DNA of 64,000 bases from Streptomyces sp. DG2A-72 (GTDB lineage Bacteria; Actinomycetota; Actinomycetes; Streptomycetales; Streptomycetaceae), in assembly GCF_030499575.1 (NCBI RefSeq), contig NZ_JASTLC010000001.1, forward strand, positions 7,712,001-7,776,000, in the 5' to 3' direction. The notes under the pieces are model-generated. The model saw only the letters and a list, made by a program, of their open reading frames with translations. It made no database searches and was not told the DNA's origin. The stretch's first letter is position 1. Each line of letters begins with the position of its first letter. Positions 42,358 to 50,500 of this stretch are shown one piece after another. The translations under genes and the position numbers were made by a program.

Positions 42358-42978
42358 ATGAACACGTACTCGCAGCAGAGCGGCTTCGACGGCCCGGTGG
42401 CCTGGGACACGCCCGGCACGGGCAGCGCGCTGTCCCGTTGGGCCGTAGGGCAGTTGGCCAGATTCCTCGGCTGGGTGGCGCTGTGGTGGGGCGCGGTGTT
42501 CGTCACGGTCGGGCTGCTGCCCGTGGCGGCAGTGGTGCCCATGACGGTTGTGCTGGCCGTGCTCATGTACAACGCAGTCATGTCGCTCATAAAGCTGTGC
42601 AGATTCGGGCGGATGCGCCGGATCCTGAGGGTCTACCCCTGGCGTCAGCAGCCCGGTGGCGTTCGGTACGACGCACGGGGGCGCAAGGCTTCTTTCGTCC
42701 TGCCCGACCCCGACCGGCCGGAGAAGACGGTGTCGCCGAAGATCTCCGGATTCTTCTTCCGGCCCTGGGACCGCATCGCACGCAAGGGCTTCGACGGTGA
42801 CCTGTGGTACGCGGGCGATCCCCGCTTCGCTTGCGTCATCGCCAAACCCGGCCTCAAGGCGCTGATCTACGCTGCCCAGCCGACCGCGTTCGACTCCCGC
42901 ACCGACCCCCGCCGCAAAGGCCTCAGCCCCGAAGCCCGAGACCGCGCCCGGGCGATCGGTGCGCGGGTCGGCGACTGA
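42358..42978 (+). CDS. membrane protein of substrate module B
   Basis: The 206-aa protein has two membrane helices at about residues 35-80 (FLGWVALWWGAVFVTVGLL and VAAVVPMTVVLAVLMYNAVM) and then a soluble domain (MRRILRVYPWRQQPGGVRYD, DLWYAGDPRFACVIAKPG). It is paralogous to the 208-aa protein of module A. It ends the plus-strand module and its stop lies inside a strong terminator-like inverted repeat. Confidence 0.8.
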   Translation: MNTYSQQSGFDGPVAWDTPGTGSALSRWAVGQLARFLGWVALWWGAVFVTVGLLPVAAVVPMTVVLAVLMYNAVMSLIKLCRFGRMRRILRVYPWRQQPGGVRYDARGRKASFVLPDPDRPEKTVSPKISGFFFRPWDRIARKGFDGDLWYAGDPRFACVIAKPGLKALIYAAQPTAFDSRTDPRRKGLSPEARDRARAIGARVGD

Positions 42979-43047
42979 CGCGGCCCGAGCACAACCAACG
43001 AGCGCCCCAAGTGAGTTGGTACCGGCATAGAAGGGCGCTCGCGTCAG
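42975..43047 (+). terminator. nested terminator hairpin after module B
   Basis: The outer arms CTGACGC (42975-42981) and GCGTCAG (43041-43047) and the inner arms GAGCGCCC (43000-43007) and GGGCGCTC (43033-43040) pair. The outer left arm includes the stop codon of the last module gene. Confidence 0.6.
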
Positions 43048-43092
43048 CGCTCAGCGCTTGTGGGTGGTTGTCGACCGATAGGCTCGGTTGCC

Positions 43093-43485
43093 ATGACAAC
43101 GCATGGCGATGAGGTGGCGAACGGGCCGGACGGGACGGGTGGGCGGCCGCTGGCTTCTGGGGTGAGCGCGGACGAGTTGCGGGCGCGGTTTGAGGCTCAG
43201 GGGCAGCCGGGGCTTGCGGAGGAGCGGCGGCGGGATGCGCGGCAGGCGCGTGGGTTGTACGCGGTTTTCGCCGGGTTGGTGGCCGTTGCCTGCCTTGTGC
43301 TGATTGTCGTACGCCTTGGTCAGGGCGATGCGTTGGGGGTCTGGGTCGCCACGTATGCCGTGGGTGTGGCCTGTGGTGGGTGGGGTCTTGTGCTTGCCCG
43401 GAGCGGCCACACGCGCTGGGCGATGATGGTCACCTGTATTGGGGTCGCGTTGGCGGGTGTCGGCGACAGTCCCGCTTTCCGCTGA
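43093..43485 (+). CDS. small membrane protein
   Basis: The 130-aa protein has an N-terminal soluble part (SADELRARFEAQGQPGLAEERRRDA) and three closely spaced membrane helices (about residues 50-128, YAVFAGLVAVACLVLIVVRL and onwards). ATG 43093 lacks a good ribosome site. It is convergent with the Pro-rich membrane protein gene. No family is recognised. Confidence 0.7.
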   Translation: MTTHGDEVANGPDGTGGRPLASGVSADELRARFEAQGQPGLAEERRRDARQARGLYAVFAGLVAVACLVLIVVRLGQGDALGVWVATYAVGVACGGWGLVLARSGHTRWAMMVTCIGVALAGVGDSPAFR

Positions 43486-43552
43486 GACGCGCCGAGTTGG
43501 GACTTACGACCAGTACCAGTCGTCAACCCGGGCACCCGGCGTCTGGCGAGCG

Positions 43553-44278
43553 TCACAGTCGGCGGCGCCTGTTGCCGATCAGATAGGCGAGACCCCACGC
43601 GGCGGCTGCCGCGAGCAGGAGGCCGAGCGGGGAGAACCAGTCGACTCCGCCGTCGATTTCGTTGTTCCACCAGGCCTTGGCCGGGATGAAGGGGTCGGCC
43701 TCCATCATGTCGCCGATGGCGCTGGGGGATTGGCTCTCGGCGATGATGAGCGGGACGGCGTTGGTGAAGCCGAAGAAGGCGCCGAGCGCGGCGATGACGG
43801 CCCCACCGACATGGGCGCCGGCGCTGCGGTGAGCCACCGAGCCGACCAGGCAGCCGACGATCGCTCCGTTGACCAGCGCGTGGGCCAAGTAGAGGGTGTG
43901 GGCGGTGGTGAGCGACTGGTCCTTGTACGTCGCCAGGGTCAGACCGCTGTAGAGCAGCGAGACGATGACCGAGGCGAAGAGGCCGAGGAAGACCGCGCCG
44001 ACCGGATGACCGCCGGTGTTCGGCTGTTGCCCGAAGGGGGGTGCCTGGAACGGCGGCGGTGCGGCGTGCATCGGGTGCATCGGTTGGGCCGGCGGCATTC
44101 CCGGGTACGCCGGTGCCGGGGGCTGCCCAGGGGCAGGCGGCGGGCCGAACCCCGCTGACTGCTGCGGCGGAGCGGGCTGGTTGTACGGGTTGTACGCGTT
44201 CTGGGGCTGCTGTGGTGGCTGCGACGACAGTGGTGGCTGCGGTGGCTGCGGTGGCGGTTGGTACGGCGGCTGGCTCAT
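43553..44278 (-). CDS. Pro-rich membrane protein
   Basis: The 241-aa protein has residues 1-90 almost all Pro, Gln, Ala, Tyr and Met (PPYQPPPQPP, NAYNPYNQP, MHPMHAAPP), then four membrane helices (about 95-230). The loop ADPFIPAKAWWNNEIDGGVDWFSPLG lies before the last one. GGGGG lies 6 bases before ATG 44278. The Pro/Tyr-rich arm resembles those of the EspI-like ATPase and the second mycosin tail. It is the last gene of the minus-strand run starting with the giant toxin gene. Confidence 0.75.
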   Translation of the reverse strand: MSQPPYQPPPQPPQPPLSSQPPQQPQNAYNPYNQPAPPQQSAGFGPPPAPGQPPAPAYPGMPPAQPMHPMHAAPPPFQAPPFGQQPNTGGHPVGAVFLGLFASVIVSLLYSGLTLATYKDQSLTTAHTLYLAHALVNGAIVGCLVGSVAHRSAGAHVGGAVIAALGAFFGFTNAVPLIIAESQSPSAIGDMMEADPFIPAKAWWNNEIDGGVDWFSPLGLLLAAAAAWGLAYLIGNRRRRL

Positions 44279-44380
44279 CGGTTTCCCCCGGAGTGAACAG
44301 GTAGAGACAGGAAGTTATCAGTGAGGTCAGGAGGGGGTCGTGGGAGCCTGAGCGGGTCGCCTCAAGGGTGCTGAGTGCGG

Positions 44381-46267
44381 CTACGGCAGGATGCGGAGGG
44401 CCTTCGCCCCGCGTTCGGTGGCCACGAGGAGGATGCCGTCGGGGGAGAGGTCTGCGGCGGTGACGGGTGTGTCGGACAGCAGCGTGGCCACGATCTCCCC
44501 GCTCGCCCGGTCCCAGACTCGTAGGTGGTCGGTGCCGCGGGTCAGTTCCAACGGGGTGGCGGCCCGCTCCTCCTCGGACAGGCGCAGGATCTGTTCGGTG
44601 TCGGTGTCGCCGAGGTGATCAGGCTGTACGAGACCCAGGACGAGCACCGCGGAACGGGACCCCTCGCCGGGCGTGCCCGCGGGTACGTCTAGGACGGCGA
44701 CGGGAATGGCCGGTCCCTCGCGGCGAGGCAGGCTGCCGACGCTCACGGCGCTGATGCCGGGGACGGGCCGGCTCCACAGGGTCTGCCAGGGGAGGTTGAG
44801 GCCGAGGCGGTGTATGGCGTCGGCGTACTCGGGCAGGCCGTCCTCGACGAACGCGGTCTCCAACAGGGCGGCGCGCTGCACGGCGGGTGCCTGGGTGCGG
44901 GTCAGCAGGGGGGCCGTACGGAGGTACGTACGGGCCGGGGCGCCGAGTTCCCCAGTCGGCACGGCTTCGATGGCGGCGCGCAGCGGCACCGGGTCGGCGT
45001 GTACGAACAGCCCCGGGTCCGTGAGGAGTTGGGGCAGCAGGCCTGCTTCCAGGGTGTGGCCCGCGATGTGGTCACGTACGTAGGCGTCGGCCTTGCTCCA
45101 GTCCTGCTCGGGCACGGCCTCCAGCAGGGCCATCGCGAGCTGGGTCTGAGCGGTGCGGATGTTGGGCAGGCCGGCGCGGATCTCGTCAGCGATGGCCGGG
45201 TGCAGCAGCTGGAGCAGCGTATGCGGGCCGTCGTCCCCGTCGCGCTCAAGTGACCGGACGAACGGTTCAGTCAACGCGCTGCCACCCGCGATGACTCCAC
45301 TCATGTCCTTGCCCGCAAGGGTGTTGACGAGCCGCGGCCAGAGCTCGACGGGCAGACCGTCGCCCTCCGCGAGGGCCAAGGGTGCCAGGAGGTGACGTAG
45401 CGTCTGTGGGTCGGCTTGGAGGCGGCGGGCGTGCAGGTCGAGTGCCTGGCCGATGGACGAGGGGAGCGGGGCCTCGTCGTGCGGGGTGAAGGTGTCCGGG
45501 CTCGTCAGGATGCTCTGCACGGCCAGTTCCACGGTGAGCGGACTGGTCCCGGCCCGGCGGCCGATCGCCTCGGCGAGGGAGCCTCGCGTCGGGGCGTCGG
45601 TGGTGAACGGTAGGTCCGGCGCACCGAGTTGGGGGTTGAGCAGTGCCTCGGCCTGCAGTACCAGGCCCTGCGGGTCTGCCCACTGCGGTGCATCGAGGTC
45701 GATGACTTGTACGGTGCCGACAGGCAGGCCCGCTGCGAACTCCTCCGCGAGCTCGCGAGGCATCTCAGTCAGCAGGTGGACCGTCTCGATGGCGGCGAGA
45801 GGCTTGAGTACCTCGCGCGTTAGCCGGGCCGGTTCTCCTGCCGTACGTACCGGTCCGGCCCGATCGACGTCCGGCACGACCACGGTCACCGGGGCCGCGA
45901 GGGTGGCCAGCTCGGTGAAGACGTCCGTTACGTCGTCGGCCTCCAGGCCGAAATGATCAGCGAGGAGCCAAGCGACCTGGGCCGCGGTCATCCCGGCCGC
46001 GCCCGGCACGGCGGGGGCGGGCAGTTCGGACGGTACGGTCGACGGGTCTAGGTCGTCCAACGGCAGCCGCTTGCGGTACTCCGGGTCGCAGAGCATCAGG
46101 AACCCGGTGATCAGATGCGATCGACCACAGCCAGGGTTTCCCGTCAGGACCAGGACGCGCGGGGTACCGGGCCACTTCATCCGCCAGGCGGCGAGGGCTC
46201 GTAGCACTGCGGTGCGGCCGCCTATGTAGGGGTGCGGTGCGTAGCCGTCGGTTGCGTCGTCGGTCAT
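44381..46267 (-). CDS. STAND-like NTPase downstream of the toxin
   Basis: This 628-aa protein begins YAPHPYIGGRTAVLRALAAW, a usual lead-in of STAND NTPases. The P-loop is LTGNPGCGRSH (about residues 42-52), with Arg in place of the Walker Lys, and VTVVVPDVDRAG is a likely Walker B strand. The middle is helical. The last 100 residues look like one or two WD40-type blades (LRVWDRASGEIVATLLSD, VTAADLSPDGILLVATERG). It lies 63 bases after the YrhB-like gene, in the toxin operon. A sensing or regulatory role is inferred. It shares the Arg-type P-loop with the fusion protein at 772. Confidence 0.75.
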   Translation of the reverse strand: MTDDATDGYAPHPYIGGRTAVLRALAAWRMKWPGTPRVLVLTGNPGCGRSHLITGFLMLCDPEYRKRLPLDDLDPSTVPSELPAPAVPGAAGMTAAQVAWLLADHFGLEADDVTDVFTELATLAAPVTVVVPDVDRAGPVRTAGEPARLTREVLKPLAAIETVHLLTEMPRELAEEFAAGLPVGTVQVIDLDAPQWADPQGLVLQAEALLNPQLGAPDLPFTTDAPTRGSLAEAIGRRAGTSPLTVELAVQSILTSPDTFTPHDEAPLPSSIGQALDLHARRLQADPQTLRHLLAPLALAEGDGLPVELWPRLVNTLAGKDMSGVIAGGSALTEPFVRSLERDGDDGPHTLLQLLHPAIADEIRAGLPNIRTAQTQLAMALLEAVPEQDWSKADAYVRDHIAGHTLEAGLLPQLLTDPGLFVHADPVPLRAAIEAVPTGELGAPARTYLRTAPLLTRTQAPAVQRAALLETAFVEDGLPEYADAIHRLGLNLPWQTLWSRPVPGISAVSVGSLPRREGPAIPVAVLDVPAGTPGEGSRSAVLVLGLVQPDHLGDTDTEQILRLSEEERAATPLELTRGTDHLRVWDRASGEIVATLLSDTPVTAADLSPDGILLVATERGAKALRILP

Positions 46268-46330
46268 GGGTGTCAGTCCTGGTGGGGTGGTCGGGGGACA
46301 GAGCGGTGCTGCGTGGGGTCGGCCCGCCGT

Positions 46331-46657
46331 CTACGTGTTGCGTGCGCGGTTCTTCCGGTACAGCGCGATGGCCTGCTCGATCGGGTAATTGGGGACGGTG
46401 ATGGTTTCGCCGGTCTCCTTCGACACCACGATCTTGGCTCCGCCGGGTGGGGCGGGCTGGGGGCGGCCGGCAGGGTCGGTGCGGGGCGGGAAGACCGCGT
46501 ACACCAGGTAGCCGATGTCGAACTCGTGCACGTTCAGTTCGGCGGGGGTGCCGTCGGGGAGTTTGGGGTGGGCGTAGCGGGCGCGGACGATTTCGAGGGC
46601 TTGGTCCGGGGTGGTCGGTGGGCTTTGTGGTGCTGGGGTGGGGGTGTCTGGTGGCAT
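46331..46657 (-). CDS. YrhB-like (Imm35-type) immunity protein candidate
   Basis: This 108-aa protein has a Pro-rich start (TPTPAPQSPPTTP) and then an alpha/beta domain: DQALEIVRARYAHPKL, FDIGYLVYAVFPP, AKIVVSKETGETITVPNYPI. That order (helix, strand pair ending in YAVF, VVSKETGE strand) is typical of YrhB/Imm35 proteins found next to toxins. It comes second after the toxin gene, behind the Imm49-like gene. Which toxin domain it would block is unknown. Confidence 0.65.
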   Translation of the reverse strand: MPPDTPTPAPQSPPTTPDQALEIVRARYAHPKLPDGTPAELNVHEFDIGYLVYAVFPPRTDPAGRPQPAPPGGAKIVVSKETGETITVPNYPIEQAIALYRKNRARNT

Positions 46658-46706
46658 GTGCTGTCTTTCTGCCGGTTGGGCTGTCGGTGGGGTGGCCCGG
46701 TGGGGT

Positions 46707-47564
46707 CTAGGTGGGGAATTCGTTGACCCAGCCGCCGTCGAGCAGGAACTTGGGTAGATATTCGGACTCGACGGTGAGGGTGAATCCGGCCTCGACCGCC
46801 AGGCAGGACATGGCCAACGGGCCCAGGGCGATGGCGCCCTCCGGGTCCAGAGCGCGGTCCTCGTCTCGGGTCCAGTACTCCTTGTGCCACTCCAGAGCCT
46901 TGGCCAGTTCGGTGTTGAATTTGTCCTGGTCGCCGCGTGCCAGCTGGGTCAGGAGGTTCATGGGGGGATACATGATCTGGAGGACGCTGTCGCGCGGCGC
47001 ATGGCGCAGGACCTCGGGGTCGGTCCCCTCTACCGCTGCCACCAGCTTGTCGCCGAACTCCGGGCGCTTGAGCCAGTAAGCCTGCAGCGCCTCCACCCAG
47101 GTGTAGATGTATGCATCCAGTTCCCCTTCGGCTTCTCGCATCCGCGCGACAGGGAACTGGCACAACTTCGTCATCCGCTTCTTCTCGCGGCAGATGCAGG
47201 CCAGCCAGAAGGCGGTGAGCCAATTGCCGGCGTGGGCGCGAGGGAGGGCGCCGGCGCGGATGGTGCACATCTTGTGGTCGATGCGGCATTCGATGGTGTC
47301 GGTTGTGGCCTGGGCCGACTCGAAGAGGGCGGAGCCGATCTGCATGGCGGTGACGCAGGCTTCCCAGGTTTCGACCTTGTCAGCTTGTGGATCCACATCA
47401 CAGCGCACGTCGAGGATCGAGACCGCCGTGGCAAGCGCGTTGGAAAACCACTCGGGCGTTTTCTTCAGGAACCCGACCAACTGCCACAAATCGCTGTTCA
47501 GGATTTCCAGCTGAACGTCTGCGTGACTCGTCGTGCGTGTGTCATGCCTCGGGATCTTGAGCAT
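46707..47564 (-). CDS. Imm49-like immunity protein
   Basis: The 285-aa protein is read from ATG 47564, which lies inside the last codons of the toxin gene (23-base overlap), so its synthesis follows the toxin. It is mainly alpha-helical. Family-like parts are AHAGNWLTAFWLACICRE and LGPLAMSCLAVEAGFTLTVE, then SEYLPKFLLDGGW at the end, which match Imm49 proteins known as neighbours of polymorphic toxins. It would neutralise the toxin in the producing cell. The tight coupling to the C-terminal toxin domain suggests that this domain is its target (inference). Confidence 0.75.
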   Translation of the reverse strand: MLKIPRHDTRTTSHADVQLEILNSDLWQLVGFLKKTPEWFSNALATAVSILDVRCDVDPQADKVETWEACVTAMQIGSALFESAQATTDTIECRIDHKMCTIRAGALPRAHAGNWLTAFWLACICREKKRMTKLCQFPVARMREAEGELDAYIYTWVEALQAYWLKRPEFGDKLVAAVEGTDPEVLRHAPRDSVLQIMYPPMNLLTQLARGDQDKFNTELAKALEWHKEYWTRDEDRALDPEGAIALGPLAMSCLAVEAGFTLTVESEYLPKFLLDGGWVNEFPT

Positions 47565-50500
47565 TGTCCGCGTCTTTCTCCTCTTGCGTTCTGATGTCGA
47601 ACTGGTGCATCTCGTAGCCATTGTGCCGCTCGCCGTCGGAGTGGCCCTTGACGAGGACGTACGTGACGCGCCCTGCTTCCAAGGCTGTTCTCAGCTGCTG
47701 CGCCAACCGCGCTTCGTCGGCAGCCGCCTGCATTTGGGCAGCGGTCGCCTTCGGGTCGTTGAGCACCCTCATCGAACGACTGCGCATCTCGTGCAGAATC
47801 GTCTCGAAGTAAGCCCGAGTGCCTTGCCTCACCTTCGCCGCTCCAGGACGCGGGTCGTCCTGTGCGGTCTGGTCGCCGTCGGCGTTTCTGCCGCTCTGAT
47901 CCTGGCCGACGTTCTGCGGTGTATCGGTCTCGCCCGCCACGCCGACGGGCGGGATGCCGCGGCGGTCGCCGAGGTCGGCTTGGGCTGACCCCTTCGCCTC
48001 CACGACGACGAACTCGGGCGGGTCGGTGTTTGGATCGACCCATATCTGGTCGAAACGATTGTTGCCGGTCGCTCGATCGTCGATCCGGGTGTGATCGGGG
48101 AAGTGCCGGGGCATGGCGTGGAACTCGGCGACTGCCTCGCCGTAGTCCTCGCTCGCTCGAGTCATCTTTCCGTGCAGCGGGCTGTGCTTCGCGTCTGCTT
48201 CCTCGAACTTCTGCTTGTTCTCGGAAGTCTTGTTCGCCTCGTACGTGTCCTTGGCGGCCTTGCGGTCTCTGTGCGGTTGCCGGTCCGCGTCGATCGCCTG
48301 CTGGCGGGCCTTTGCGGCTTCGTCCAGCCGCTTCAGGTTCTCATCAGAGATCTCGGTGTTCCGCTCTCCCGACCTTGAACCCTCGGTGATGTACTCCTCC
48401 GGTTCGGCGTCCGGTGTGTCGTTGGCCAGCATCCAGGGAGCATTGGGATCCCCGGTCGGGTGCAGTTGGGGGACTGGACGCCCGTCTTCAGCGGGGGCTG
48501 TCCTGCTCCTGCGGTAGCCGCTCTTCGGCCAGTAGTGCTTCTCGAACCAGTCCCTGTCCTTCGGGTCCTTCGAGTTGGCGCGCGCAAGCATCGCCAGATC
48601 ACGCTGCCGACGGCTTTCGGGGTCGGTGGCGTTGGGGGAACCGCCTGCCGGATCTTCCGGACCGGAGGGCCGCTCGGGATGCGCCGGCCGGGACGTCTGC
48701 GTCGGATTCTCGGCCGCGATGTCGCCGTACAGCGGCTTCTTCCCGTTGACGGAGTCCTTCACGTAGCCGGCCGCATCGGCGTTCTTGCCGTCCGGCAGGC
48801 TCTCGCGTGTGGGGACCGCGGAGTCCTTGGTCATGTCGCTCGGGCGGTCGCTGCGGTCACTGCGGTCGTCGGACGGCGACTGATTCAGGTCGTCGGGGCG
48901 TGTCGGGTCCGGGGTCGGGGTCTCGGACCTGTGCTGGTCGGGTGTGTCCGACCGCGGATCATCGACATGATCGGGGTGCGTCTGGTCCGGTCGTGGGGGG
49001 GTGTTCGGGTCTTGGCCGTGCGGGCGCCCGTTGGTCTCCGGCTTCGGTTGCGTCGGTGTGTCCCGATGGGGATCCGATGTGCGGGGGTCGGACGTGCGCG
49101 GATCAGTGGTGCGGGGATCCGCGGTGCGCGGGTCGGTGGTCTGCTGGTGCGGGATGGACGTACGCGGGTCTGAGGGCGTGGTGGTCTGCTGAGGCGCGTC
49201 CCGGCTGGTCGTGGGGTCGCTCGGGGTGCCCGTCGCAGTCGGGGTGGGGGGCGTGCCGTTGTCGGTGTTGTCGGGGGTTGTGTGGGTGGAGGGCTGCCGG
49301 CCCTCCGGGCTGTCCTGGGACGGCTTCCGGCCATCAGGCGTGCTGTCCGGTTCGGTCGGCTTGCTGCTCTCGCTCCCGGGCCGACCGTTCTCGTTTGCAG
49401 GCTCGTCGTTCGTCGGGTCCTGCGTGGTTTTCGTCGGGTCCGGCGACGTGTTCGGGTCGGCCGTCGGCGGCTGCGCGGAGGCCGCGTCGTTCGATACGTC
49501 CGGGGTCGCCGGGTCCGCCTGAGTACGGGAGGTGGCTCCCGCTTCGGTGTCGTCGCCCTGCTTCGCGGTGTCGCCCGAGACGTCGTTCTCCGGCTGCCCG
49601 TTGTTCACGGAGGTCTCGGAGGTCTCCGAGGTCTCGGACTTCTCCGGCTGGGACGCGTCGTCCTGCTGGTTCTGCGACTCGTCGCTCTGGCTCTCGGAGT
49701 CCTCCGCGTCGGGCTGCGTGAGGTCGATCGGGTTGCGGTCGGCGTCCAGCGGGATGTGCCAGACGTGTGCGGCGTTGTCGAGGTGGAGGGGGTCGTGGCT
49801 GACCTCTCCGCTCTGGGTGTCGATCCAGATGATGTTGCCGTTGTGGTTGACGGCGTTGAAGGCGTGGCCGCCTCCGCCGGGCCAGTCGACCTGGACGATG
49901 GCCGCTGAGCCGGGGCCGGCTTGCTGGAGGACCGAGGCGATGTTGTTGGCGGTGTCTGGGTCGTTGCCGGGGCCGGCGTATGTGTGTGCGGCGCCCGTCC
50001 AGCGGATCTGGTTGTCGTTCGCGTTGTCCTCGGGGGACCAGGGGTCGGGGTTGCCGTGTTCGTCGGTGTCGAGGGTGCGGGGAGCTGAGACCTGGGGGTT
50101 GCCGTACCAGGTCTCCAGGAAGGAGCGGGAGCAGTCGGCGCAGTTGTTGCTGCGGCCGGGGACTTCGTTGCCGCCGTCGTTCTGGAGCTGGGTCCAGGGG
50201 CCGAAGGGGTCGGGGAACCGTTCCGGGGTGCCGTCCTCGTTGTGCGGGACCGTGTCGGCCAGCGCCTGCTGGTCGTCGGGGTCGGGCTCGGACAGGCCTC
50301 CCGGGTAGTGGTCCAGGTCGGCGCGGATGTCGTCCAGGCTGTCCTGCTGGGCGTGTTGCTGATCCTTGACGGTCCCGGGGTCGGCCTGCGGCGAGCCGGG
50401 CGGCTGCGGCGTGGCCGGGGTCGCGTGTGACGGCGGCGTCGAGGAACTTGGAGTGGTGATGACGGTGTGGATCGGGACCGCCGTCACCTGCTGTTGCTGG

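Noticed and set aside
44381..44700. A full WD40 propeller at the end of the 628-aa NTPase
   Set aside because: Only one or two blade-like repeats are visible, too few for a propeller.
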